Translations under genes and position numbers: made by a program
Shown: positions 1-9,166 of the stretch, in pieces
Layout of the letters: every line of letters begins with the position of its first letter
How positions within the stretch are numbered: position 1 is the stretch's first letter
Source of the DNA: Desulfobacteraceae bacterium
GTDB taxonomy: Bacteria; Desulfobacterota; Desulfobacteria; Desulfobacterales; Desulfosarcinaceae
DNA length: 44,575 nucleotides
Reading direction: 5' to 3'
Assembly (NCBI GenBank): GCA_013003715.1
Contig: JABDIN010000016.1
Location: 1 to 44,575 of the forward strand
The notes under the pieces: generated by a model
What the model saw: the letters and a program-made list of their open reading frames with translations, nothing else
Databases searched by the model: none
What the model was told of the DNA's origin: nothing

Positions 1-1660
1 GGGTGTGAATCTTCGCGTTTGGCTTGGCTTTTTCCCGAATCACCGATTCTCCGGCCAGAATCCTTTCGATCATCTGGAACAGTTTTTCGCGCCGCACCGG
101 TTTACTCAAAAAACCGTTAAAACCGACCCTATGGCATTCCTGGCTGTCGTGTTCAAGGGTCGACGACAATGCGATCAAGGGAATATGTGACAAATTCCAA
201 CCATCTTTTCGTAAAAGCGTGGCCACTTCATATCCGCTAAGTCCCGGCATGTCCAGGTCAAAGATACAGATGTCCACCGGCTCATTACCGGCCATGGACG
301 CATTGAGCGCCGGCAACACTTCGTTTCCATCGGAGACCGGCGATACCTTCATGCCGGCGGAAGCCAGTATTTTGGCCAGGATTTCCAGATTCGCCTGGTT
401 ATCATCGGCCACCAAAGCCCGTCTGCCGGTGAGTGAAATCGGGGGCACCCGGTCGACCTGAGGTGTTTCGGTTTTTCCCAGCCATGCGGTAAAATGAAAA
501 ATGCTGCCTTTACCCAATGTGCTTTCCACCCAAGTGGTACCCCCCATATGCTGGGATATCTGACGGCAGATCGACAATCCAAGGCCGGTCCCGCCATACT
601 TGCGCGTTGTGGACCCATCGGCTTGCAGGAAAGGTTCGAAAACCGATTCCAATTTGTCTTCGGGAATGCCGATGCCCGTATCCCGGATGGTGATATGGAA
701 CTTGACGCGGTCTTCGGCTTCTTCTTCAACATCCATGGCCAGTTCGATTTCACCGATTTCAGTAAATTTGGGTGCATTACCGAGCAGATTGGTGATCACC
801 TGGCGAAACCGGAGCGGATCCCCCCGGACGACCGATGGCACATGGTCACCGATGTGACAGAGAAGCTCCACCGGTTTGTTACCCATTTTGGGCCGGATAA
901 GCTCACAGACATCATAGGCCAGCAGTTCGGGATCAAAGTCGATATCCTCGAACTCAAGCTCTCCGGACTCGATTTTAGAAAAATCCAGGATATCGTTGAT
1001 AAGGGACAGGAGCGCCGTTCCGCTCCGTTTTATGGTCATCGTGTAATCGCCTTGTACATCGTCAAGATCGGTATCCAGAAGCAGGTCAGTGAACCCGATC
1101 ACCCCATTCATCGGGGTTCGGATTTCATGGCTCATGTTGGCCAGAAACTGACTCTTTGCACGATTGGCGGTTTCGGCTTCATTCTTGGCCCGCGTCAGCT
1201 CCTCTTCGGCGAGTTTGCGATATGTGATATCCTCGATAGTACCGGTGTACCGGGCACCCTCGTCGGAAAAGACCGGTGAAGAATGGATATGAACCCATTT
1301 TTCAGTGCCATTGGTGGCCACGACGCGACAATCCAGGGAAAAGGTTTCAAGATTTTCAATGGCTTCGTCCCAATACTGACTGATCATATTTTTATCTTCA
1401 GGGTGCAGGAACTGACGCCAGTCCGCGGTCAGGCTTTCCACCAGGTTGACGCCGAAAATTTCCTGAAACCGTGTATTGGTGTACAGGCACCCCCCATTCT
1501 GATCCGGTTCAAACACGCCGAAATGAATGGTTTCGGAAATCAGCCGGAATCGCTCTTCGCTCTCTTTAAACGCTTCCTGAGCCTGCAGGCTGGTTTCACG
1601 CTCTACTTCCAGTGCTTTCACCTTTTTGACTAGCTCAATGATGGTTTTTTCTTTGGACAT
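1..1660 (-). CDS. Hybrid PAS sensor histidine kinase/response regulator, 3' end outside window
   Basis: The frame is open from an ATG at 1660 to the left edge (553 codons), so the C-terminus is missing. In order I see a short N-terminal coiled region, a PAS/PAC domain (about 35-150), a HisKA dimerisation domain with the phosphorylatable His in the SHEIRTPMNG box (H178), a HATPase domain with N box and the GTGLGLSICRQI G2 box (to about 415), and a receiver domain whose phosphoacceptor Asp is D468 (FDLDMPG). The receiver Lys lies in the LSKPV motif. No membrane segment is visible, so it is probably a cytosolic sensor that passes phosphate to its own receiver; the signal is unknown. A second receiver or Hpt domain could follow beyond the edge. 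The long plus-strand ORFs here are shadows. Confidence 0.93.
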   Translation of the reverse strand, partial: MSKEKTIIELVKKVKALEVERETSLQAQEAFKESEERFRLISETIHFGVFEPDQNGGCLYTNTRFQEIFGVNLVESLTADWRQFLHPEDKNMISQYWDEAIENLETFSLDCRVVATNGTEKWVHIHSSPVFSDEGARYTGTIEDITYRKLAEEELTRAKNEAETANRAKSQFLANMSHEIRTPMNGVIGFTDLLLDTDLDDVQGDYTMTIKRSGTALLSLINDILDFSKIESGELEFEDIDFDPELLAYDVCELIRPKMGNKPVELLCHIGDHVPSVVRGDPLRFRQVITNLLGNAPKFTEIGEIELAMDVEEEAEDRVKFHITIRDTGIGIPEDKLESVFEPFLQADGSTTRKYGGTGLGLSICRQISQHMGGTTWVESTLGKGSIFHFTAWLGKTETPQVDRVPPISLTGRRALVADDNQANLEILAKILASAGMKVSPVSDGNEVLPALNASMAGNEPVDICIFDLDMPGLSGYEVATLLRKDGWNLSHIPLIALSSTLEHDSQECHRVGFNGFLSKPVRREKLFQMIERILAGESVIREKAKPNAKIHT

Positions 1661-1843
1661 CCGGGACCTATCCTAATTTCTATTTCCCGATAATGCGCAC
1701 CATTCTCTTCGCTTTACGGAAAAGTGCAGTGGGAATGTTGTTCCTTATATCGGTAACCTTATTGCAGTACTTTAGCGGTCGGGAATCAACCAGAATATTT
1801 GAAATATCAACTATAGAATGGACGTTTTTCGTACCCGGACGTT

Positions 1844-2431
1844 TTAGAGATATGGCGCCATTTTCATCATCAATTGATGTTTCGGCATACCACCGGGAAG
1901 ACTGTCCTTCATCTGTCCGCCATCGAAGATATGCAGAAACGGCACGCTCATTATATTGAAACGAGAAGAAAGCAATGGATTGGTGTCCACATTGAGTTTA
2001 CCGACACGTACCTTACCCTTGGCATCGAATGCGAAATCATGAATAATCGGGGTGGTGGTTTTGCAACCACTGCACCAAGGGGCCCAGCTGTACATCAACA
2101 CAGGCAGCGGTGATTGTAACACGGATTCATCAAAATTCGTATCAGATACCAGAACCGGCTGTCCTGTCAATATGTCTTTGACCGATAATAATTCTCCGCA
2201 TTTGCCGCACTTGGGTGCTTTGCCGAGTTTACCCCGGGGCACGCGGTTTTTGGTGTAGCATTTGCCACATCGTAATCTGAGCGACTCCTCAACCGCGGCC
2301 CCTTCGCCGGGTTCCGGGAGAATTGAACGGCACTTCCCGCATTTTGCGACACCATCTGTCTTTTTTTCGGGAACCCGGTTTTTAGTACCACAATTTCCAC
2401 ACGTAAGGATCAAGTTGCTGTTCGAATCCAT
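1844..2431 (-). CDS. Thioredoxin 2-like protein with two N-terminal zinc ribbons
   Basis: 195 aa. I chose the ATG at 2431 because GGAG sits 6 nt upstream; a longer ORF to 2554 adds residues unlike the family. The N-terminus carries two tandem TrxC-type ribbons (C11/C14/C31/C34 and C55/C58/C75/C78), both with the NRVP motif after the first Cys pair. A thioredoxin fold follows, with active site WAPWCSGC (C120, C123) and the cis-proline loop SVPF (P164). E. coli TrxC has a single ribbon and a CGPC active site, so both the doubled ribbon and CSGC are departures. It should be a cytosolic dithiol/disulfide oxidoreductase, and the altered dipeptide between the cysteines would change its redox potential. 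It lies 146 nt downstream of an NtrC-type regulator on the same strand and may be co-expressed with it. Confidence 0.88.
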   Translation of the reverse strand: MDSNSNLILTCGNCGTKNRVPEKKTDGVAKCGKCRSILPEPGEGAAVEESLRLRCGKCYTKNRVPRGKLGKAPKCGKCGELLSVKDILTGQPVLVSDTNFDESVLQSPLPVLMYSWAPWCSGCKTTTPIIHDFAFDAKGKVRVGKLNVDTNPLLSSRFNIMSVPFLHIFDGGQMKDSLPGGMPKHQLMMKMAPYL

Positions 2432-2577
2432 GGGTACTCCATCAGCGTCATCATAAAAACAGGAACCGGCAATACCACCGATTCCGTTTCGGCGTTTTAT
2501 CCAAGGGCAACGATATGAATATGGATATAATAAATCAAAGATATCAAAATTCAAGGGAGATCCGGCACTAAAACCGG

Positions 2578-3951
2578 TTATCCATTTGAATTCACGCCGT
2601 ATTGTTTCAGTTTCTTGTGGAGGGTTTTTCTGGTGATCCCCAATCGGCGGGCTGCCTCGCTCTTATTTCCGCCGGCCTGTTCCAAGGTATTGATGATGGT
2701 GACTTTCTGCACCTCCTCAAGGGAAGCGGGATTTTCCGCTCCGGTGGCGGCGGGCCTTTGGATCTCTTCCTGGTCCGATGGCATCAGGACAAAATCTTTC
2801 TCGGACAAATAATCACCGCGGGTCAGCACAACGCCCCTTTCGACCGCGTTCATCAGTTCCCGGACATTGCCCGGCCATGGATAGCGCAAGAGGAGATCCA
2901 TGGCCGCCGGGGAAAATCCCTTGACTGATTTCCGGTTCTTTTCGGCGAAAATATCGAGGAAATGGTGTGCCAGCAACGGAATATCTTCCCGCCGGCGATT
3001 GAGCGGTGGAATGGTCAGGTTCACGACGTTCAGACGGTAATACAGATCTTCCCTGAACCTCCCCTCCCGGATCAGGTCCTCAAGATTCTTGTTGGTGGCA
3101 ACGATCACACGTACATCCACCCGGATGATGTCTTCACCCCCCACACGCCGGACTTCTCTTTCCTGGAGTACCCGAAGTAATTTCACCTGCATCGGGATGG
3201 ACATCTCGCTGACCTCGTCCATGAAAATACTGCCGTGGTCGGCCTGCACAAAGCATCCTTCCTTACGGCGATCCGCGCCGGTAAAAGCGCCTTTTTCATG
3301 TCCGAACAATTCCGACTCCAGGAGGGTTTCCGTCAATGCCGCACAATTGATTTTGACCATGGGCCCATTCTTACGGGGGCTGTTGTGATGAATGGCGCCG
3401 GCAATCAATTCCTTTCCGGTGCCTGATTCACCGGTGATCATGACCGTGGCTTCGGACGGCGCAACCTGTTCGACGGTTTCCAACAGGGCGGTCATGGCCG
3501 GGCTGTTACCGATAATCAACTGACGCTCGAATGCCTTCCCGAGTCGCTGTTTCAGCTCACGGTTCTCCGTCTTGAGGTGCAAGTGTTCTATGGCCCGTTC
3601 GATGGTGATTTTCAGTTTTTCAAAATCCAGGGGTTTGGTCAGGTAATCGTAAGCCCCGTTTTTCAAGGCGGAAACAGCTGTTTCAACGCTTGAGTAAGCG
3701 GTCATGATGACAATGGGAATGGAAGGGTTATAGGCCTTGATGGCTTCAAGGGCTTCAAGGCCGGATACGTTTATCATCCGAATATCCATCAGCACCAGTT
3801 CAAAGGCTTTTTCCTTAACAGCCGCGATGGCGGTGCCGCCGTCATCCGCCAGTTCAACCGTGTAACCCCAACCGCCGATCAATGCCTTCAGCATGGTGCG
3901 GTGGGCATGATCATCATCAACCACGAGTAAATTGAATTGTCGTTTATTCAT
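2578..3951 (-). CDS. Sigma-54-dependent response regulator (NtrC/ZraR type)
   Basis: 457 aa with the full NtrC-family layout. The receiver domain (1-120) has acidic triad D12-D14 and phosphoacceptor D56, with K107 in the LTKP motif. The AAA+ domain (about 145-385) has Walker A GESGTGKE (174-181), the sigma-54 contact loop GAFTGA (221-226) and Walker B at 241-247. A Fis-type helix-turn-helix (NKSEAARRLGITRKTL) lies at the C-terminus. When phosphorylated it should oligomerise and open sigma-54 promoters. Its gene starts 37 nt after the stop of the membrane kinase gene (3989-5767), so the two form a cognate pair. No enhancer site is identified here, so the regulon is unknown. Confidence 0.96.
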   Translation of the reverse strand: MNKRQFNLLVVDDDHAHRTMLKALIGGWGYTVELADDGGTAIAAVKEKAFELVLMDIRMINVSGLEALEAIKAYNPSIPIVIMTAYSSVETAVSALKNGAYDYLTKPLDFEKLKITIERAIEHLHLKTENRELKQRLGKAFERQLIIGNSPAMTALLETVEQVAPSEATVMITGESGTGKELIAGAIHHNSPRKNGPMVKINCAALTETLLESELFGHEKGAFTGADRRKEGCFVQADHGSIFMDEVSEMSIPMQVKLLRVLQEREVRRVGGEDIIRVDVRVIVATNKNLEDLIREGRFREDLYYRLNVVNLTIPPLNRRREDIPLLAHHFLDIFAEKNRKSVKGFSPAAMDLLLRYPWPGNVRELMNAVERGVVLTRGDYLSEKDFVLMPSDQEEIQRPAATGAENPASLEEVQKVTIINTLEQAGGNKSEAARRLGITRKTLHKKLKQYGVNSNG

Positions 3952-3988
3952 GAAGAAACTCCGCTTTACCGGTTTTTAAGATACTGCA

Positions 3989-5767
3989 TCAAACCGAGGT
4001 GTCCGTCGGCAGGGAAAAGGTCACCCGTGTGCCTTCACCGACGGTACTCTCCACATGGATCCGCCCGCCGTGCGCTTCTACGATATTGTGGGCAATGGCC
4101 AGTCCCAGACCGGTTCCGGTGGATTTGGTGGTGAAGTACGGATCGAATATTTTAGGCAGTTTTTCTGCCTCGATACCCCTGCCCGAGTCGGTGACGCTAA
4201 TGGACAGGGCATCCCCGTTCATCCGGGCTGCAACCGTCAACCGGCCGCTGCCGTCAATGGCATCCATGGCATTGAGGTAAAGGTTCAGCAGCACCTGGCT
4301 TATTTTATCCGGATCCACGTCCATGGTGAGCCCCTGATCGGTATCCTCCTGTACCAGCGCAACCTGCTGTTCAGCGGCCACCGTTTCAATGCGTTTCAGA
4401 GAATCCGCCAGGAAGTCGCCGACAGGTGTCTGTTCCCTGGAGAGGCTCAACGGTTTTGAAAAATCCAGTAATTCGCCGACCACCCGGTTGAGCCGCTCGA
4501 CTTCCTGAATCATGATGGTTGAGATGCTCTGGTCTTCGGCTTCTGTATTATATCGCTCCTTGAAATAGGTGGCGAAGCCCTTGATGGAACTCAACGGATT
4601 TCGAATCTCATGGGCGACACCGGCGGCCAGCCTGCCCACCGTGGCCATACGCTGGTTGCGCGCAATCCGCTCTCTCAAATTCTTTATTTCACTCAGATCC
4701 TTTAATAAAATGACATATCCCAGGAAGGTTTTATGTTCGTCAAACAAGGTGGCGGCACTCAGCTGAACCGGCTGATCCTGCTTGGAGTTCACCGGACATG
4801 AGACCTCCCGGCTGATCACCGGACAATTCTCATCCAGGCCATCAATGGGAATCACAACGGCCTGGGGCAGGATATCAGCCGCCTGCCTGCCGACGGCCTG
4901 GTAGCTGGCAAGGTGAAAAAGCGATTCGGCTGCCTCATTGAATGCCGTCACTCTTTTTTCCGGATCAAGTGCAATAAGCCCCATGGGCATTTGTTTCATC
5001 ACTTTATCCGAAAATGCCCGTACATGGGACAACGATGTACGTGCACTTCGATACGCCTGTCCCAGAAACAACAACATGATGCCGGCCAACCCCACCATCA
5101 GCATGACAATGGCCATCAGGATGGATTTTCGGATGTCCGCTCTTTGCGCGGCTTGAAGGGCATCCATTTTCAGACCGACGAAAATCAGATATGCATCGCC
5201 CCCCCCCTTTTTCGACAATTTCATGTCATCGGTAAACCATTGGGGTATGTGCGGCATCCGCCGGCGTCCGCGCTGCATACCCATCATCTGCATATCCGGT
5301 CTGCCCATGGGGGCAAAGGGCTTAAATACCACAAACACCTGCTCACCATCGGGTTGTTCCAGCACCCTGGTTTCAAACACCTTTGCCGCTGCTACGGTGT
5401 TCAGGTCAATGTCCGGTTGGTATCTTTCGCCAATCCGGTTTTCGTCGCTGTGCACGATGATGGTGCCCGAAACATCGGCCAGCAGGATGTAATCGATATC
5501 GGGTTGTTGTGCGATTTCCGATGCCAGGTGCTGCAGGCGGGCATGCCCCCAGTGAATTTCCAGCATCCCGGTACGCGTACCGGCTTCAAAGGACCGGATA
5601 ATGGTGGCTCCCTTTTGGGCCATCAATTGAAAACCATTGGATCTTTGACGCTTGATATTATCCATGGTCATAAATGCAAAAACAGGCAGCAACACGGCCA
5701 ATGTCCCGAAAAATACCCATCCAAAAAATCTGGGCTGCCGCAATGTCGAAGATATTTGTGCCTTCAT
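3989..5767 (-). CDS. Membrane sensor histidine kinase (ZraS-like), partner of the adjacent NtrC-type regulator
   Basis: 592 aa. Membrane segment 1 is about 14-33 and segment 2 about 214-236, enclosing a periplasmic sensor domain of roughly 180 residues. A PAS domain (about 258-360), HisKA with VAHEIRNP (H386), and HATPase with N, G1 (DSGRGI) and G2 (GTGLGLAIAH) boxes follow. The layout resembles ZraS and other NtrB-class kinases. The periplasmic domain has a Met-rich patch (M154, M159, M161, M162, M164, M171, with R and H residues between) just before the second membrane segment, which could bind a soft metal; this is inference only. It is the first gene of a kinase-regulator unit; a 7-bp hairpin lies about 36 nt before the start. 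Confidence 0.95.
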   Translation of the reverse strand: MKAQISSTLRQPRFFGWVFFGTLAVLLPVFAFMTMDNIKRQRSNGFQLMAQKGATIIRSFEAGTRTGMLEIHWGHARLQHLASEIAQQPDIDYILLADVSGTIIVHSDENRIGERYQPDIDLNTVAAAKVFETRVLEQPDGEQVFVVFKPFAPMGRPDMQMMGMQRGRRRMPHIPQWFTDDMKLSKKGGGDAYLIFVGLKMDALQAAQRADIRKSILMAIVMLMVGLAGIMLLFLGQAYRSARTSLSHVRAFSDKVMKQMPMGLIALDPEKRVTAFNEAAESLFHLASYQAVGRQAADILPQAVVIPIDGLDENCPVISREVSCPVNSKQDQPVQLSAATLFDEHKTFLGYVILLKDLSEIKNLRERIARNQRMATVGRLAAGVAHEIRNPLSSIKGFATYFKERYNTEAEDQSISTIMIQEVERLNRVVGELLDFSKPLSLSREQTPVGDFLADSLKRIETVAAEQQVALVQEDTDQGLTMDVDPDKISQVLLNLYLNAMDAIDGSGRLTVAARMNGDALSISVTDSGRGIEAEKLPKIFDPYFTTKSTGTGLGLAIAHNIVEAHGGRIHVESTVGEGTRVTFSLPTDTSV

Positions 5768-6234
5768 CTATTCGGTTCTATCGAGGTTTGCATTAAAATG
5801 GCCCGGGTATTTTTTACCCGGTATAAAGAACTTGGTGGTGGTCATTGTATAATAATTACCCACTTTATCAAGACGTCAACCGCTGATCATCATTTTGTGC
5901 AATCTCTATTCCACTGTGTTTTCATTCATGCTACCTTGCTTCATATGTGTGCCCTGAATCACAGATTCGATTTTTTCGACGGGGATATCCGCTTCCAATG
6001 GCGCCAATGCGGTGATCGCTGTAGTGGTGATCCGGGGATTATACATTTTGCATATTCGACACTTAAGATATCTCTTAAACAGCCGATTATTTATACCGTC
6101 GGAAGTAAAGTCGATGATTGAAGTAAAAACCATTTTGGGTATATGTGTCAACGATCAGGGCGCATTGTTTTGTACCGGCAATTCATTTTTGATATTCACG
6201 CCGGCAGCGAGAAAAAAAATGACGGAGGCTATAA
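5768..6234. other. Divergent intergenic region between sensor kinase and receiver protein
   Basis: 467 nt with no convincing gene; the ORFs that cross it show no family features. A perfect 7-bp inverted repeat (CCGGGTA, five T, TACCCGG; 5803-5821) lies in the likely leader of the kinase gene. A weak sigma-70-like pair (TTGAAG at 6118-6123, TATATG at 6140-6145, 16-nt spacing) could drive the receiver gene. A good ribosome site (ACGGAGG) precedes 6235. Only the hairpin is more than suggestive. Confidence 0.4.
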
Positions 6235-6615
6235 ATGGCTTATAAGATTCTAACGGTGGATGACAGTAAGACCATACGTATGATTGTGAAAAAGGCATTC
6301 ACACCATACAATTGTGAGCTGTTTGAAGCGGAAAATGGTGTTGAAGGGCTGGCATTGGCGGCAAAAGAGAAACCTGATTTGATTATCCTCGATATCACGA
6401 TGCCGGTCATGAGCGGCGTGGAAATGCTCGAACGCCTCAAAACCGAGAAAGAGATGAAAAGTATTCCCGTGATCATGCTCACCGCCGAATCCGGGAAAGA
6501 CAATGTAATGAAAATCGTCAAACTGGGTGTAAAAGACTATATGGTCAAACCGTTCAAGGGCGACCAGTTGTTGGATCGCGCCCGAAAAGTCCTCAACCTG
6601 CGCGAAAAAGATTAA
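6235..6615 (+). CDS. Single-domain response regulator (CheY-like)
   Basis: 126 aa, consisting only of a receiver domain. The acidic pair D9-D10, phosphoacceptor D53 (ILDITMPVMSG), the T83 switch residue (MLTAES) and K105 (MVKPF) are all present. No output domain is attached, so it must act by binding a partner, as CheY or Spo0F do. No chemotaxis gene is next to it, and the cognate kinase is not evident; the divergently transcribed kinase already has its own regulator. The start is supported by ACGGAGG 7 nt upstream. Confidence 0.94.
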   Translation: MAYKILTVDDSKTIRMIVKKAFTPYNCELFEAENGVEGLALAAKEKPDLIILDITMPVMSGVEMLERLKTEKEMKSIPVIMLTAESGKDNVMKIVKLGVKDYMVKPFKGDQLLDRARKVLNLREKD

Positions 6616-6808
6616 TCCGACACACCCGGCCACTATTGATCCAGCGGATAATTATGCAAATTCGTTTTTCCGGTTTATTGGAGACGGTGGCTGTAAGAAG
6701 TTCATCCCTGGTACGTTCCGCCGGAAACTCCCTACGCGTTTCGGATATATGTCACTTTATTTAGTTTCCGGGTTAATATAATATGCATATTCAGAATCGA
6801 TCCCCGCA

Positions 6809-7540
6809 ATGAGTGCCGTGGACGTCCCCAGTTCCAAGGGTGGATTACATTGGCCTGAACTGACCGCCGGTACTCTGATAAAACGCTACAAACGGTTTCT
6901 GGCCGACGTGAGGCTCGACTCCGGTGAGCTGGTAACCGCCCACTGTCCGAATTCCGGCAGCATGAAAGGATGCAGCGAACCCGGACGCCCGGTATATCTC
7001 TCATACCACGACAATCCCCGCCGAAAATTAAAGTACTCATGGGAGCTCATTCATATGCCGTCATCCCTGGTTGGCGTGAATACGCTGATGCCAAACCGGC
7101 TTGTGGCCCACACCATCGAAAAAGGCATGATCCCCGAACTTAACGGTTATGGCCGGGTTAAACGGGAGATATCCATAGGCAATAAATCCCGCCTGGACCT
7201 TTTACTGACCGGAAAGGATCTGCCGCCTTGCTATGTGGAGATAAAAAATTGTTCCTTGGTGGAAAAAAAAGTCGCGATGTTCCCGGACGCGGTGACCGCA
7301 CGAGGCAGAAAACATCTGGTGGAGCTTCAGCGGCTGGTTGCGGACGGTTCCTGCAGCCTCATGTTTTTCCTGATTCAACGCATGGATGCCCAAAGTTTCA
7401 GACCGGCCGCTCACATCGATCCGGCCTACGCCGAAGAGCTGAAAAAGGCCAACGACAATGGCGTCGACATTCTCTGCTATGATGTCGGCATCGATCTGAA
7501 TTCCATTCGTATTCGCCGCCCTTTGCCTGTCACGCTCTGA
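6809..7540 (+). CDS. sfsA: SfsA family protein (sugar fermentation stimulation homologue)
   Basis: 243 aa, close to the usual SfsA length. Diagnostic motifs are AHCPNSGSM near the N-terminus, the VEIKNCSL strand with its acidic/Lys catalytic-like residues, and FPDAVTARGRKHLVEL. SfsA proteins have an OB-like N-terminal part followed by a PD-(D/E)XK nuclease-like domain. The E. coli protein was first linked to maltose metabolism and DNA binding, but its biochemical role is unsettled. The gene stands alone with 193 nt before it and 125 nt after it, and no strong ribosome site, so the start is less certain than the family assignment. Confidence 0.92.
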   Translation: MSAVDVPSSKGGLHWPELTAGTLIKRYKRFLADVRLDSGELVTAHCPNSGSMKGCSEPGRPVYLSYHDNPRRKLKYSWELIHMPSSLVGVNTLMPNRLVAHTIEKGMIPELNGYGRVKREISIGNKSRLDLLLTGKDLPPCYVEIKNCSLVEKKVAMFPDAVTARGRKHLVELQRLVADGSCSLMFFLIQRMDAQSFRPAAHIDPAYAEELKKANDNGVDILCYDVGIDLNSIRIRRPLPVTL

Positions 7541-7665
7541 TCCCGCCATTCGGCGTTAGGGCTGTGCAAACTGAAAATCGAGTCTCCCCCTGTTTGACTT
7601 TAAATGTCAGTTGGCATAAATTACGCGAAATCATTTCCAACACATAATCAACGGACCTATATTGT

Positions 7666-9018
7666 ATGATGACTGACCCGCAACTCATTCGCGTGATATC
7701 AAGCAATGCAAATCTCGAACGCATTCTCGACAATCTGAAAGAGGGTATCATCGCCCATGATCTGGATCGCAAAATTTTCTTTTTCAATACCGAAGCTGAA
7801 CGCATCACCGGCTGGCAACGAGATGATGTGCTGGGGAAAGATTGCCATGAGGTGTTTGGTGCTCCTTTGTGCGGTGAACGATGTTCATTTTGCAATGGCG
7901 ACACCCCTCCAGTGGACACGAAAGAATACACGATCAAAATCGTTTCCCGGGATGGTGAAAAACGCCGGGTCGAGTTGTCGCAAACCATGATGACCGACAA
8001 GACCAGTCAATACGTCGGTGTACTGGCCTCACTCCGGGACATCACCGAACTGACGGAGTTGAAACAAAAAAGCCGTTCCATCACCAGCTATTCAAACATC
8101 ATCGGCAGCGACAGCAAGATGCAGATGGTATTCCAGCAGATTACCGATGTGGCGGATTATGATTTCCCGGTTCATATCTCCGGTGATACCGGCACGGGAA
8201 AAGAATTGGTGGCGACAGCCATTCACAACGAGGGTCGCCGGGGTGGCGCCCCCTTTGTTCCCATCAATTGCGGAGCATTACCGGAAGGGCTCATCGAAAG
8301 CGAACTCTTCGGTCATGTCAAAGGCGCATTTTCGGGCGCTTTCAGGGATAAAAAAGGCCGTTTCGAGCTGGCGGATGGCGGCACGGTGTTTCTCGATGAA
8401 ATAGCGGAATTGTCCAAACCATTGCAGGTTAAACTGCTTCGTTTCCTTCAGGAAGGTAAATTCGTCAAGGTTGGTGGCGAGCAGACCATCAGCGTGAACG
8501 TCCGTGTGATCAGCGCCACAAATCGAGATCTGAAAAAACTGGTGCAGCAAAACCAGTTCCGGGAAGACTTGTTTTACCGGCTCAATGTCATTCCCATTCG
8601 TATCCCCCCTTTACGCGAACGGAAAACCGATATTCCGCTCCTCGTCACTCATTTTTTAAAAGAAGCAGCAAAGCATCACCCCTTGAAAACCATAGCCGTT
8701 TCAAAAGCCGCCGTTGCAAAAATGATGGACTACGATTGGCCGGGAAATGTCAGGGAACTGCAGAACGCCGTTCAATTTTCCATTGTACGGTGCAGTGGCT
8801 CCCTCATCACCGAGGACCACCTGCCCCTTGAGCTGCGCGATCTTCAATGCTATCCGGCCAGACCCGGCCCGTCACGGAAACTCGACAGCGAAGCCGTTCA
8901 AAATGCATTGAGAAAAACCGGGGGGAATAAGACCAAAGCCGCGAAAATTCTGGGTGTCGGCAGGGCCACATTGTACCGGTTCCTGAACGATCATCCCGAA
9001 GCCGGCGCAAGCGCTTAG
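7666..9018 (+). CDS. PAS domain sigma-54 activator with Cys-rich PAS
   Basis: 450 aa. A PAS domain (about 12-130) replaces the usual receiver. It contains a four-Cys cluster C60, C69, C73, C76, with the last three in CGERCSFC, which could hold a metal or Fe-S sensor (inference). The AAA+ domain has Walker A GDTGTGKE (173-180), Walker B FLDE and arginine-finger region FREDLFYRLN. Its sigma-54 contact loop reads GAFSGA (220-225) instead of the near-invariant GAFTGA, a Thr-to-Ser change that keeps the hydroxyl. A Fis-type HTH (NKTKAAKILGVGRATLYRFL) ends the protein. It converges on cooS with a shared terminator; control of cooS is possible but unproven. Confidence 0.94.
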   Translation: MMTDPQLIRVISSNANLERILDNLKEGIIAHDLDRKIFFFNTEAERITGWQRDDVLGKDCHEVFGAPLCGERCSFCNGDTPPVDTKEYTIKIVSRDGEKRRVELSQTMMTDKTSQYVGVLASLRDITELTELKQKSRSITSYSNIIGSDSKMQMVFQQITDVADYDFPVHISGDTGTGKELVATAIHNEGRRGGAPFVPINCGALPEGLIESELFGHVKGAFSGAFRDKKGRFELADGGTVFLDEIAELSKPLQVKLLRFLQEGKFVKVGGEQTISVNVRVISATNRDLKKLVQQNQFREDLFYRLNVIPIRIPPLRERKTDIPLLVTHFLKEAAKHHPLKTIAVSKAAVAKMMDYDWPGNVRELQNAVQFSIVRCSGSLITEDHLPLELRDLQCYPARPGPSRKLDSEAVQNALRKTGGNKTKAAKILGVGRATLYRFLNDHPEAGASA

Positions 9019-9104
9019 TTCGCAATCAGCCGTTTGGCTTCTAACGATTCACGACCATTAGCCACTTACAAAATTTCAATATCCGGAATTGTGATCCCAT
9101 ATAA

Positions 9105-9132
9105 AAAAGGACGCTGAAAACAGCGTCCTTTT
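9105..9132. terminator. Bidirectional rho-independent terminator
   Basis: A perfect 12-bp inverted repeat (AAAAGGACGCTG, loop AAAA, CAGCGTCCTTTT) gives a GC-rich stem flanked by A and T runs on either side. It therefore works in both directions, ending the PAS activator from the left and cooS from the right. It lies 86 nt after the activator stop and 34 nt after the cooS stop. Confidence 0.9.
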
Positions 9133-9166
9133 AAATTAAAGGTTGAATCCTTGGTTGGCGCCGGGT

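Noticed and set aside
494-1279. Plus-strand ORF of 261 codons
   Set aside because: It is antisense to the hybrid kinase, whose minus frame shows PAS, HisKA, HATPase and receiver motifs.
2432-2554. Longer N-terminus for the zinc-ribbon thioredoxin
   Set aside because: The extra 41 residues are unlike the family, and the ATG at 2431 has GGAG at proper spacing.
4913-6121. Plus-strand ORF of 402 codons
   Set aside because: It is a shadow of the sensor kinase; its His/Cys-rich translation has no domain features.
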